From Granulicella arctica (GTDB lineage: Bacteria > Acidobacteriota > Terriglobia > Terriglobales > Acidobacteriaceae), in contig NZ_JACCCW010000002.1 in assembly GCF_013410065.1 (NCBI RefSeq), positions 1,488,001 through 1,552,000 on the forward strand: 64,000 bases of DNA, written 5' to 3'. A program made the position numbers and the translations under genes. Below are positions 26,938 to 35,133 of the stretch, in pieces (position 1 is the stretch's first letter; each line of letters begins with the position of its first letter). Below the pieces are notes generated by a model. The model was not told the DNA's origin, ran no database searches, and was given only the letters and a program-made list of their open reading frames with translations.

Positions 26938-26985
26938 AAACTGTCATCCTGAGCGAAGCGCAGCGCAGCCGAAGGACCTGCGGTT
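26938..26985. repeat. Dispersed repeat family A, copy 3
   Basis: AAACTGTCATCCTGAGCGAA followed by GCGCAGCGCAGCCGAAGGACC is nearly identical to copy 1 at 443-490. It lies ~80 bases after copy 2 in direct orientation. Confidence 0.7.
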
Positions 26986-27027
26986 ATACCTGCCGTTGCA
27001 GTTGCCAGCTCTTCCCACCATCCAAAA

Positions 27028-27195
27028 CCCTTGACACGCCCTATACAATTAAAGAAAGAGCTAAACAGAAAAGCCCGTCACAATCCGGGCCTTTTCTTTG
27101 TCCAAAAGCCAGACCAAAACCATATCTAGGTCCAGACCTAAGTCCTTTGTTCTTCATATTTTGAATATCTAGATAGGGGGGTGGGGGGATAACTA
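27028..27195. repeat. Composite intergenic repeat family C, copy 2
   Basis: The same block order as at 1833-1985 is present: CCCTTGACACGCC, a TATA-like AT-rich stretch, a GC hairpin with T-run, AGGTCCAGACCTAAGTCC, TTTGTTCTTCATATTTTGA, ATATCTAGATA, and a G-rich run (GGGGGGTGGGGGG). Confidence 0.65.
27069..27095 (+). terminator. Rho-independent terminator inside repeat C copy 2
   Basis: AAAAGCCCG (27069-27077) pairs with CGGGCCTTTT (27086-27095, one bulged base), followed by CTTTG. It lies downstream of the GNAT gene. Confidence 0.7.
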
Positions 27196-27207
27196 GAGAA
27201 TTAACCC

Positions 27208-28527
27208 TTAAACCGTCGCCCCAATCGTCACAAGCCCCGCCTCATCCGCCACCGTCCGCTTCAACTGACCACAAGCCGCATAAATATCGCGCCCTCGCGG
27301 CCGCCGGATATACGTCGGAATCCCGCCATCGATCAGCATCTTCTGAAACACCGCCACATCCTCCGACGTCGGCTGCACATACGCAATTCCCGGCCCCGGA
27401 TTCCACACAATCAGATTCACCTTCGCCTTCATCCCCTTCAGCAGAGCCAGCACCTCCCGAGCATGCACCGGCTGATCGTTCACGCCTCCCAGCAGCACAT
27501 ACTCGAACGTCACATACTCCCGCTTCCCCATCGGAATCGCGCTCACCGCCGCCAGCAGCGCTGCAATATTCCACTTCCGCGTAATCGGCATCACCTGCTC
27601 GCGCACCACATCGTTCGAAGCATTGAGCGATAACGCCAACTTCGGCCGCACCGGCTCCTTGGCAAACGCCTCGATCCCCGGCAGAATTCCACTCGTCGAC
27701 ACCGTCATCCGCGACTCCGGCAAACCCATCCCGCCGCTCAACAGCCGAACACTCCCCATAAACGCGTCGTAGTTCAGGAACGGCTCGCCCATCCCCATAA
27801 ACACCAGGTTGATCCGATCCTTCCCCACCGTCACTCCATGCCGCGCGACAACCGCCGCAACCTGCCCCGCAATCTCTCCCGCCGTCAGGTTCCGCTTGAT
27901 CCCCAGCTTCGCCGTCAAACAGAACTGGCAGTTCACCGCACACCCAACCTGGCTCGAAATACAGATCGTAGCCCGTCGATACCCATTCCTCTCCAGCACC
28001 CCCACATCCTGCACCCGCTTCTTCGGCTTTCCAACCCCCGCAAAAACCCTGTCATCCTGACCCTGAGCTTGTCGAAGGGACAGCGCAGCCGAAGAACCCG
28101 CACCTTCTCCCGCAACCTCAATCACATCCACTTCGTCCGATTCCTCAGCCGCAGCCTCGCTCCCATCCCCGCGTTCGCCGCCATCGCCTTCCGGCATCCA
28201 CACCGTCTCGACCGTCTCGCCGTCAGCCATCCGCATCAGATACCGTTCGGTCCCATCCACCGACGTCGCAGTCTGCACCATCTCCGGCCGTCCCACGCAA
28301 TACCCACCAGCAATCAGCGCCTCACGCAGCGCAATCGGCAGCACCGTCATCTCCTCAAACGTCCCTGCCAACTGCCGATACAGCGCCTCATTCAGCTGCA
28401 CCGCCCGATACTTCGGCTGCCCCAGCCCAACCACCAGCTCCCGCAACTCGTCCAACGTCATCCCAAACAGTGCCCTCGTCACTGTAGATGCCCGCTTCTC
28501 CCCCGAACTAACCCCGTCCATCGCCAT
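27208..28527 (-). CDS. rlmN: 23S rRNA/tRNA adenine C2-methyltransferase RlmN, with a repeat-derived insertion
   Basis: This radical SAM enzyme methylates A2503 of 23S rRNA and A37 of some tRNAs. The cluster motif C-AVN-C-QF-C (~196-203) and the second catalytic Cys in the AACGQL motif near the C terminus are intact. Between VWMPEG and RATICISSQVGC, where normal enzymes run straight on, there are ~70 extra residues: acidic low complexity, then LSLRQAQGQDDRVF encoded by a repeat A copy (28049-28104). The frame is kept, so the enzyme may still work. The Met at 28527 has AGGA upstream; a TTG lies at 28548. Confidence 0.93.
   Translation of the reverse strand: MAMDGVSSGEKRASTVTRALFGMTLDELRELVVGLGQPKYRAVQLNEALYRQLAGTFEEMTVLPIALREALIAGGYCVGRPEMVQTATSVDGTERYLMRMADGETVETVWMPEGDGGERGDGSEAAAEESDEVDVIEVAGEGAGSSAALSLRQAQGQDDRVFAGVGKPKKRVQDVGVLERNGYRRATICISSQVGCAVNCQFCLTAKLGIKRNLTAGEIAGQVAAVVARHGVTVGKDRINLVFMGMGEPFLNYDAFMGSVRLLSGGMGLPESRMTVSTSGILPGIEAFAKEPVRPKLALSLNASNDVVREQVMPITRKWNIAALLAAVSAIPMGKREYVTFEYVLLGGVNDQPVHAREVLALLKGMKAKVNLIVWNPGPGIAYVQPTSEDVAVFQKMLIDGGIPTYIRRPRGRDIYAACGQLKRTVADEAGLVTIGATV
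28049..28104. repeat. Dispersed repeat family A, copy 4 (inside rlmN)
   Basis: CTGTCATCCTGACCCTGAGC followed by TTGTCGAAGGGACAGCGCAGC is a variant of the intergenic repeat A, here translated in the rlmN frame (minus strand) as part of an extra linker. Confidence 0.7.
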
Positions 28528-28643
28528 ACGCCCGCTTCCTGTCGTCAAACCTCTAGTTTACGCCGGACCATCCCAAAATCCCCCAAAAACTGCCAGCATC
28601 ACTGCTCGTCCAACCTTCTGTAGTGTGACAAAATGAAGATTCA

Positions 28644-29957
28644 ATGACCGCAACCCTCACCCAACCGATCCCGACCCCTTCCATTCCCCGCAACATCCGC
28701 AAGACCATCCTCCCCAACGGCCTCCTCGTCCTCACCGAGTCCATGCCGCACCTCCGCAGCATCTCCATGGGCGTCTGGATCAACTCCGGCTCCCGCGACG
28801 AATCCCCCGAGATCAACGGCATCTCCCACTTCGTCGAGCACATGGTCTTCAAAGGAACCACCACGCGCTCCGCCCAGCAGCTCGCCCGCGAGGTCGACAC
28901 CATCGGCGGCAACCTCGACGCCTTCACCGGCAAAGAAACCATCTGCTTCAACATCAAAGTCTTAGACGAAAATGTAGAGCCAGCGCTTGACCTCCTGACC
29001 GACCTCGTCCTCCACCCAACCTTCACTCCCGACGAGCTAGCCCGCGAGCAAGGCGTCATCCTCGAAGAGATCAAGATGGACGAGGACAACCCCGACTATC
29101 TCGTCCACGAGATCCATACCCAGAACTACTGGAAGGGCGACGCTCTCGGCCGTCCCATCCTCGGCACCGTCAAGACCGTCTCCAGCTTTAACCAGCAGAT
29201 CGTCTTCGACTACTACGCCAGCCGCTTCACCCCCAGCAACATGGTCTTCTCCGCCGCCGGCAACCTCGACCACGACACCTTCGTCGAGCAGGTCGCGCAC
29301 CACTTCCGCTCCCTCAGCGCCTCCACCAACGCGCCGATCGTCCGGCAAGCTCCGCCAACCGCCTATCCGCACATCACCCTCAAGAACAAGAAATCTCTCG
29401 AGCAGGTCCAGTTCTGCCTCAGCGTCCCCGCGCCTCCGGTCCACGCCGAGAACCGCTACATCGTCTTCCTTCTCAACACCATGCTCGGCGGCGGCATGAG
29501 CTCCCGCCTCTTCCAGACCATCCGCGAAGATCAGGGCCTCGCCTACACCATCTACTCCGAGATGAACCCCTTCCGCGACACCGGCGCTCTCGGCATCTAC
29601 GCCGGAGCCTCCGCCGAAAAGACCCCGCAGGTCCTGCGCCTCACCCTCCAGGAGCTACGCCGCTTCAAAGAAGAGCTCGTCCCCGACAGCGAGCTCAAGC
29701 GCGCCCGCGACCAGCTCAAGAGCAACATGGTCATTGGTCTCGAAACCTCCTCCAGCCGCATGTCCAACCTCGCCCGACAGCAGATGTACTTCGGCCGCTT
29801 CTTCTCCATCGACGAAGCCGTCAGCCAGATCGAGCAGGTAACTCCCGCCCAGATCCAAGCCCTCGCCCACGAGCTCTTCCAACCTGACCTCATCGCCCTC
29901 ACCCTGTTAGGCAATCTGGGCAGCATGAAGATCGATCGCAACGATCTAGCCTGCTGA
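28644..29957 (+). CDS. M16 family zinc peptidase (processing peptidase-like)
   Basis: The 437-residue protein has the inverted zinc motif HFVEH in ISHFVEHMVFKGT (His62, Glu65, His66) and the downstream Glu region EEIKMDEDNPDYLVHE. Two half-domains follow, as in single-chain bacterial M16B peptidases related to PqqL and mitochondrial processing peptidase. It degrades or trims peptides; no signal peptide is seen, so it is probably cytoplasmic. It is divergent from rlmN. Confidence 0.9.
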   Translation: MTATLTQPIPTPSIPRNIRKTILPNGLLVLTESMPHLRSISMGVWINSGSRDESPEINGISHFVEHMVFKGTTTRSAQQLAREVDTIGGNLDAFTGKETICFNIKVLDENVEPALDLLTDLVLHPTFTPDELAREQGVILEEIKMDEDNPDYLVHEIHTQNYWKGDALGRPILGTVKTVSSFNQQIVFDYYASRFTPSNMVFSAAGNLDHDTFVEQVAHHFRSLSASTNAPIVRQAPPTAYPHITLKNKKSLEQVQFCLSVPAPPVHAENRYIVFLLNTMLGGGMSSRLFQTIREDQGLAYTIYSEMNPFRDTGALGIYAGASAEKTPQVLRLTLQELRRFKEELVPDSELKRARDQLKSNMVIGLETSSSRMSNLARQQMYFGRFFSIDEAVSQIEQVTPAQIQALAHELFQPDLIALTLLGNLGSMKIDRNDLAC

Positions 29958-29981
29958 TAGTCTTTCTCCGCCGATCTTCTA

Positions 29982-30680
29982 CTACGCGCGAGCGGCGCGT
30001 CTAAGGCTCTTGGCCGCGTCTTTTCTGATCACGTCTTCCTGAACCGGAAGACGCGCAGAACACGCCTCCAGATAGGCGCATGCAACGAAGACCAATTCCT
30101 CTCGAAAGACGTCGAATTGCTCCCCGGCCGCATCCGATTCCACCAGCCTCCTGCCGATCCCGGCCATCGCCCCCTGCAACATCGAAGCTACGAGTTGCGG
30201 ATCGGTCATAAGCGGTTCGCAACTCGTAGCCAACATGCGCACAATTGCCTTGTTCATCCGCGTTCCTATCTGTTGCACGATCTTCGCTCCGTCCACGTCG
30301 GAGCTTATGGAGTAGAGAGCGACACTCGTCCTCGCATCCCTCATCTTGGTTTGAAGATATGCGGTAACCAGAGCTGTCGCCATCCGACGGAGCGTCTCCC
30401 CCTTCTGTTCCTTGCAGACGAGCTCAACGGCATCAGCGACCTCATCCATATGACGTCTCAAGACAGCCTGCAAGAGCGCGCTCTTATTCGGAAAGTACTG
30501 ATACAAGGTCCCAACTGACACACCCGCTCGCAGCGCCACCCTCGTCGTGGTCAGCCGTTCCTTTCCGACATGGAGCAAAACCTGAATAGTTGCTTCGAGA
30601 ATCGCGTCCACGCTTGCAGCCGAACGAGCTTGAACCGGCAATTTACGGGGTTTTAGGACGACTTGTAAGGGATGAGGCAA
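29982..30680 (-). CDS. TetR family transcriptional regulator
   Basis: The 232-residue protein has an N-terminal TetR helix-turn-helix (ARSAASVDAILEATIQVLL, then VALRAGVSVGTLYQYFPNKS, ~35-72) and a long helical ligand domain. It is divergently placed from the aldo/keto reductase gene (86 bases between the two starts), so it most likely controls that gene, a standard arrangement. The ligand is unknown. Confidence 0.9.
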   Translation of the reverse strand: MPHPLQVVLKPRKLPVQARSAASVDAILEATIQVLLHVGKERLTTTRVALRAGVSVGTLYQYFPNKSALLQAVLRRHMDEVADAVELVCKEQKGETLRRMATALVTAYLQTKMRDARTSVALYSISSDVDGAKIVQQIGTRMNKAIVRMLATSCEPLMTDPQLVASMLQGAMAGIGRRLVESDAAGEQFDVFREELVFVACAYLEACSARLPVQEDVIRKDAAKSLRRAARA

Positions 30681-30766
30681 ATGCGAACTCCTGAACTGAA
30701 GCTTTCTTCATCTAACCACAGGTAGGCACAATGACTGCAAGCGAAGACAACTCGAGGAGAAACAGA

Positions 30767-31651
30767 ATGACGCAACAGACCAACCTTGGCGGCACCGTTA
30801 CACTACCCGGCAGCTCGATCACCGTAAACCGCATGGGCTATGGCGCAATGCAACTTGCAGGTCCGCAGGTGTGGGGACCACCTCGTGATGTTGATGGTGC
30901 CGTTGCTGTACTGCGTGAGGCCATTGAGGCTGGCGTGGACCACGTCGATACCAGCGATTTTTACGGCCCACATGTAACCAACCAGATCATCAAGCAGGCG
31001 CTTCATCCATATCCAGACGGCCTGACGATTGTCACCAAGATAGGAGCTCGCCGGGGCGAAGACAAGTCCTGGATTCATGCTCTTTCGCCCAAGGAACTGA
31101 CCGATGGCATCCACGATAACCTTCGAAACCTTGGGCTCGACGCTTTGGATGTCGTCAATCTTCGGGTCGGAGGCATCACGGGGCCATCGGAGGGGTCCAT
31201 CGAAGAACCTCTGACCGTGCTAGCCGACCTCAAACGTCAAGGGCTGATTCGCCATCTCGGCCTGAGTAATATCAGTCCTAAGCAGTTGGTAGAGGCTCAG
31301 ACCATTACGGAGATCGTCTGCATTCAAAACCTGTATAACGTGGCACAAAGAAGCGACGATGGCTTCATCGATGACCTCGCCAAACAAGGCATACCCTATG
31401 TGCCGTTCTTCCCACTGGGAGGATTTACGCCGTTACAGTCGTCTGCGCTCGACGCAGCAGCCGCGTCACTACAGTCGACGCCAATGCAGGTAGCGCTTGC
31501 GTGGCTTCTTCAGCGCTCGCCCAACATCCTTCTGATCCCCGGCACATCGTCCGTGGGACATCTTCGTGAGAATCTCAAAGCTGCAACACTACGGATCCCT
31601 TCCGAAGTAATCGCCAAGCTTGATGCAATCGGCGGAGGTTCTGGTCAGTGA
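30767..31651 (+). CDS. Aldo/keto reductase family oxidoreductase
   Basis: This NADPH-dependent TIM-barrel reductase has GYGAMQLAG at the N terminus, VDHVDTSDFYGPHVTN carrying catalytic Asp and Tyr, Lys in IVTKIGARRG, and the C-terminal IPGTSSVGHLRENL cofactor loop. Where most members have a catalytic His (LxH), this protein has VVNLRVGG, so Arg replaces it. Start at 30767: GAGGAG six bases upstream; an ATG at 30731 is less well placed. It is controlled in all likelihood by the divergent TetR gene. Confidence 0.88.
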   Translation: MTQQTNLGGTVTLPGSSITVNRMGYGAMQLAGPQVWGPPRDVDGAVAVLREAIEAGVDHVDTSDFYGPHVTNQIIKQALHPYPDGLTIVTKIGARRGEDKSWIHALSPKELTDGIHDNLRNLGLDALDVVNLRVGGITGPSEGSIEEPLTVLADLKRQGLIRHLGLSNISPKQLVEAQTITEIVCIQNLYNVAQRSDDGFIDDLAKQGIPYVPFFPLGGFTPLQSSALDAAAASLQSTPMQVALAWLLQRSPNILLIPGTSSVGHLRENLKAATLRIPSEVIAKLDAIGGGSGQ

Positions 31652-31705
31652 CGGTAAGTCGCCATAGAAAATTGATGCGCCTGAGCTTGAGCAATCGCTT
31701 TGGAG

Positions 31706-31735
31706 TGCTTCCGGATAACAAGCTATCCGGAAGCA
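31706..31735. terminator. Perfect hairpin after the aldo/keto reductase gene
   Basis: TGCTTCCGGATA (31706-31717), loop ACAAGC, TATCCGGAAGCA (31724-31735): 12 perfect base pairs, 55 bases after the stop. No T-run follows, so termination is only likely. Confidence 0.45.
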
Positions 31736-31816
31736 TCGCGCCCTCTTCCCCAAAACAGACCTTTGTTTAGTCCCGCATCTGATGAATTTGGGGCAGTGGA
31801 TGGATGGAGAGTTAGC

Positions 31817-31960
31817 GATATTCGCATGTGTCTCGCGAATCACCTCCGCTGCGCCAGCCATGTGATCAGCATGCGCCTGACTATTGAGGAGAATCTTTAT
31901 ATCCTTCCATGTAAATCCGAGCTTCTCGACGCTTGCACGAATCAAAGAGTGCAAGCGCAC
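31817..31960 (-). pseudogene. Metallo-beta-lactamase (subclass B3-like) fragment
   Basis: About 46 codons match the start of the B3 MBL metal-binding region: LIRASVEKLGFTWKDIKILL followed by NSQAHADHMAGA. The HxHxDH motif is damaged (QAHADH: first His lost). Upstream, a stop precedes the first codon, and ~50 bases further on lies the IS end; downstream the frame loses similarity. It is a decayed remnant, unlikely to be active. Confidence 0.6.
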
Positions 31961-32013
31961 TCACTTGTAATAACTTCTGTAGCTAAACAACGAAGCTGGA
32001 GTCGTGGCAATTA

Positions 32014-32722
32014 GAGTCTGTTAGGGACTTCGATTGAGGGTGTGCGCGAGATTCCGGAGCATGAGGATGACGAAGGCGATGTGGTGTAGTCCTTTGAGCG
32101 TTGTCTCCAGGCGTTCGTAGTCTCTGGCGAGGCGGCGGAAGCGAGCGGCCCAGGCGAAGCTGCGCTCGACGACCCATCGTCTTGGCAACAAGACGATGCC
32201 TCTCTTCGCCATGGGGTGTTTGACCACCTCCAAGCGCAGGCCGTGCTGTTGCGCGGCGTCGGCGGCATTCGGTCCGGTGTATTCCTGATCGACATAAGCC
32301 ATCTCCACGGTCTCTCCGGTGACCGCCTGGACTTGCTCGGCGAGCGCCCAGATCGGCCAGCGTTACCGTAAGGGCCAGCAGGTGCCCGAACATATCGACC
32401 GCGATGTGGACTTTGGATCCCTGGCGCCGCTTTCGGGCGAGGACGGAAGCGTGCGGCTGTCGATGCAGACCGCCGTGGGCTGCCCCCTGCGTCCGCCCCA
32501 CCCACAACAGCGAGCGCACCGCGTTGAACACGGTCCGCAGGTCGTGCTTGCGCTGCGGGCTGTCTTCGCGGCACAGCAGCAAATACGGCAACACGAATGC
32601 CACTCCTCGTCCGTCACATCACCCGGATACCCTTCAAATCCTTTGTCCGCCATCCCTCCATGATCGGCAAACAACACAGACACGCAAAGACAGTATTCAG
32701 GTACAAAGTTCCTAACTGCCTC
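32014..32722 (-). mobile_element. IS5-family insertion sequence, degenerate
   Basis: The element is bounded by imperfect inverted repeats: GAGTCTGTTAGGGACTT at 32014-32030 and its partner (GAGGCAGTTAGGAACTT read on the minus strand) at 32706-32722, 14 of 17 matching; the match extends outward by TTA/TAA. A TA on each side (32012-32013, 32723-32724) fits the 2-bp target duplication of IS427-type elements. It holds one frameshifted transposase and appears to have entered already decaying sequence. Confidence 0.78.
32021..32653 (-). pseudogene. IS5-family transposase, frameshifted and internally deleted
   Basis: Pieces of one transposase lie in different frames: MADKGFEGYPGDVTDEEW (start, 32653), then VLPYLLLCREDSPQRKHDLR and KRRQGSKVHIAVDMFGHLLA in a second frame, and MAYVDQEYTGPNAADAAQ plus LLPRRWVVERSFAW (DDE-region Glu) in a third, ending at 32021. 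The middle that normally carries the first catalytic Asp is partly missing. At 633 bases it is shorter than an intact IS5/IS427 transposase, so it is inactive. Confidence 0.78.
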
Positions 32723-32904
32723 TAAGCGTAAAATTCGGCCGTAGCCCTTTGCATTTGATGGCTTTGATTACGACGCTTCTTCCAGTGATCAATTGCTTTC
32801 TTGTCATCCTCCCCCCTGACGATGGCTGAGCGGAATGCCTCTCCGAGTGCTTGAGTCTGCATTCGGCTCCAGGCGGCGACTGCCGGTATTCGCCCTATAA
32901 ACAC
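32723..32904 (-). pseudogene. Small ORF, possible C-terminal remnant of an ABC solute-binding protein
   Basis: The ~60-codon frame (VAAWSRMQTQALGEAFRSAI and GEDDKKAIDHWKKRRNQ) weakly recalls the end of sugar ABC transporter binding proteins, but I am not sure. It abuts the IS right end, and no start or promoter is convincing. Confidence 0.25.
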
Positions 32905-32970
32905 TCTTGGATGAGGAACAGATCTATCAGGACAACGTGATCAGTGGAAACATCCCTGTCCTTTCGTACT

Positions 32971-33274
32971 TCAAACAGCTTCGATATATTCCGTAATAGC
33001 GTGGAGCAACTTCGTCGCAACAGCAATCAGTGTCTGTCGAAGAGCCTTTTCGAGCGAGGAGGCTTTCGAAAAACCTTTACGGGGAATCGCAGCAGGATGC
33101 GACCAGCGCCGCCATGTAAAGAGCTATTGTCAGGAGACAATTGCCCTCACGACTGATGCGAGACGCCTTCCTCACAGAGGTTCCCGAAATTTCATGAGCT
33201 GAATCAAGACTACTGTGCTCGACCTGGCTCGCGATGCATCCCCATCCGGACCAATTGCCAGAAAGTACTGACAC
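32971..33274 (-). pseudogene. IS110/IS116-family transposase C-terminal remnant
   Basis: One frame reads GTSVRKASRISREGNCLLTI then ALYMAALVAS; after a frameshift the sequence goes on as KALRQTLIAVATKLLHAITE and stops at 32971. This is the characteristic end of IS110/IS116/IS902 transposases (GTSVRG...SKxGN...ALYMAALxA...KxALxAxxRKLL). The N-terminal DEDD domain is absent, so only a fragment is left. Confidence 0.6.
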
Positions 33275-33535
33275 TTCATGTCACTTTCCCGCTAAATACA
33301 TCTCAAAAAAATAGCTAGCGCAAAATATTAAATCGCTTTAGTATTGCGTCGATTCAATAACCGGGCATTTCCCCTCACGCTCAACCCAGCGCGAAACCCG
33401 GCTCAACTACCGCTACTAAGGACTTGACAGTGAACACGATCGAGCGCCAGGTGCTAGCCGCGCCGATGAGAGTTCGTGCGCCTGCTTTAGGTCCTTTTCT
33501 TCAAACCGTAGTTCACGAATAGGAGAATATTGGTC
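33275..33535. other. Intergenic region upstream of the GH30 gene
   Basis: This is AT-rich at 33300-33360 and likely holds the GH30 promoter. No gene is seen. AGGAG lies 10 bases before the ATG at 33536. Confidence 0.4.
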
Positions 33536-34771
33536 ATGAAGTTTCGGACATTTGTTAGCGTGATATCGACAATATTGGTCGCGGCAGGAACACTATCCGC
33601 AATGCCCGTTACAGCGAGGGCGCAGGGCATCGCATATGTGGATTTTGGCTCTTCAGTGCAGACTATTCGCGGCTTTGGTGGCTCGACGGCATGGATGCCA
33701 GAGTTAACGACTGACCAAGCAAATGCTCTCTTCAGCAATGGAGACAATCAGCAGATGGGCCTCAGCATCCTGCGCGTCCGTATCGATCCAGGCGGCTCCG
33801 CGAACTGGTCCACAGAACTCGCCAATGCTCAGGAGGCTCAGGCTCGCGGTGCAAGCATCATCGCAACACCCTGGACTCCCCCTGCCTCCATGAAGAGCAA
33901 CGATAGTACCATCGGCGGCACACTGAACACTGGCAGCTATGCCGCATATGCCACTTATCTCAATAGCTTTGCTACGTACATGTCGAATGGAGGCGTCAGC
34001 CTGTACGGCATCTCGATGCAGAACGAACCTGACGCAAGCGTCACCTATGAATCCTGTGGTTGGACCGGAGCACAGATGGACACATGGGTGGCCGATAATG
34101 CATCAGTGCTTACCACGAAACTCATCATGCCTGAGTCGGAGAGCTTTAACGCCAGTTACTCCGATCCCGCCCTAGATGATTCGAATGCCGTCGGCCACAT
34201 CTCGATTGTTGCCGGACACCTGTATGGCACCTCGCCGACCTACTACACCAACGCCAAGAACAAGGGCAAGGATGTATGGATGACCGAACATTATTTGACG
34301 GGAACCGGAATTTCCGGCGCGCTTGCACTGGCTAAAGAGATCCACGACTCAATGACGGTGGCCGACTACAACGCCTATCTCTGGTGGTGGGTCACCAACT
34401 GGGCTGCCGAAAGTTACAGCAACGGCCTGGTAGACGCCAATAATAATGTCACCCTCAACGGATATGCGATGGGCCAATATGCCAAGTTTGTGCGGCCGGG
34501 CTATGTGCGCTCCAACGCTACCTACAATCCCACCACAAATATCTATGTCTCAGCTTACAAGGGCAGCGGGCACTACGTGATCGTAGCGCTCAACCTGGGA
34601 ACCTCTGCTGTGAGCCAACCCTTCACTATTCAGAATGAGTCGGTGACCAGCCTGATCCCGTACGAAACCTCCGCCAGCGAGAGCATGACGCAACTAAGCA
34701 CAGTGGGTGTTTCGAATGATACGTTCACTTATACTTTGCCAGCACAGAGCATCACCACTTTTGTACATTGA
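33536..34771 (+). CDS. Secreted GH30 family glycoside hydrolase (glucuronoxylanase-like)
   Basis: The ~411-residue enzyme has a signal peptide cleaved near ARAQ|GIAY (residue 30). The (beta/alpha)8 catalytic domain shows QTIRGFGGSTAWMPELT, the acid/base Glu164 in GISMQNEPD, and the nucleophile Glu251 in WMTEHYL; a beta-sandwich tail follows. This fits GH30 subfamily 8 xylanases, which cut glucuronoxylan, though other GH30 activities cannot be excluded. The ATG at 33536 is preferred over a TTG at 33530. It faces the pectin-degrading gene across a short gap. Confidence 0.87.
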   Translation: MKFRTFVSVISTILVAAGTLSAMPVTARAQGIAYVDFGSSVQTIRGFGGSTAWMPELTTDQANALFSNGDNQQMGLSILRVRIDPGGSANWSTELANAQEAQARGASIIATPWTPPASMKSNDSTIGGTLNTGSYAAYATYLNSFATYMSNGGVSLYGISMQNEPDASVTYESCGWTGAQMDTWVADNASVLTTKLIMPESESFNASYSDPALDDSNAVGHISIVAGHLYGTSPTYYTNAKNKGKDVWMTEHYLTGTGISGALALAKEIHDSMTVADYNAYLWWWVTNWAAESYSNGLVDANNNVTLNGYAMGQYAKFVRPGYVRSNATYNPTTNIYVSAYKGSGHYVIVALNLGTSAVSQPFTIQNESVTSLIPYETSASESMTQLSTVGVSNDTFTYTLPAQSITTFVH

Positions 34772-34790
34772 TAGACCAATCTCGAAATCC

Positions 34791-34821
34791 TCATCCATCG
34801 CGGTATCTCCGCGATGGATGA
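34791..34821. terminator. Perfect hairpin after the GH30 gene
   Basis: TCATCCATCGCGG (34791-34803), loop TATCT, CCGCGATGGATGA (34809-34821): 13 base pairs, 20 bases after the stop. The T-run is missing, but position and strength suggest a terminator for the GH30 gene. Confidence 0.55.
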
Positions 34822-34904
34822 TAGAGATGGCTGGTTCATTCGTGTGGATACATTGCTAACTTCCGGTTATGACGTTTCCCGTCGCGGCTGGACTGTAGCT
34901 TCTG

Positions 34905-35085
34905 TTGTACACCTATAGCGCTATGTAGTAAGTGGTGACGGCAATTAGCCCTGTGAAGGAATCGCTCGTCAGCGGCGAGGTTGTACCCTCGCCGCTTCAG
35001 TGCCTCCGACAGGGGTTCCGGCGTAGAAGTTTGCTAACTGGAGTACAGTACGTAGTGGAATTAATGACTACAGTTATGGGCAATC
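34905..35085 (-). pseudogene. Degenerate Fn3-domain copy
   Basis: On the minus strand, this stretch aligns by eye with the last Fn3 domain of the neighbouring 1651-residue protein (35134-35345): the blocks for YALYSNQTNFYAGIPI and for the TTPITSISFTG region recur in the same order (TTCCGGCGTAGAAGTTTG versus TTCCGGCATAGAAGTTTG), but stops and gaps break the frame. It looks like the leftover of a duplicated gene end. Confidence 0.5.
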
Positions 35086-35133
35086 GGCGGCAGCCGGTAC
35101 ATCATGTCGCAGGCTACCGCCGACTGAGGGATG

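Noticed and set aside
31983..32603. 206-codon ORF across the IS as an independent gene
   Set aside because: Only its first part matches transposase; the remainder is out of frame relative to the real IS5 reading frame.
34913..34925. Palindrome CTATAGCGCTATG as an operator
   Set aside because: It lies in decayed sequence behind two gene ends, not near a start codon.
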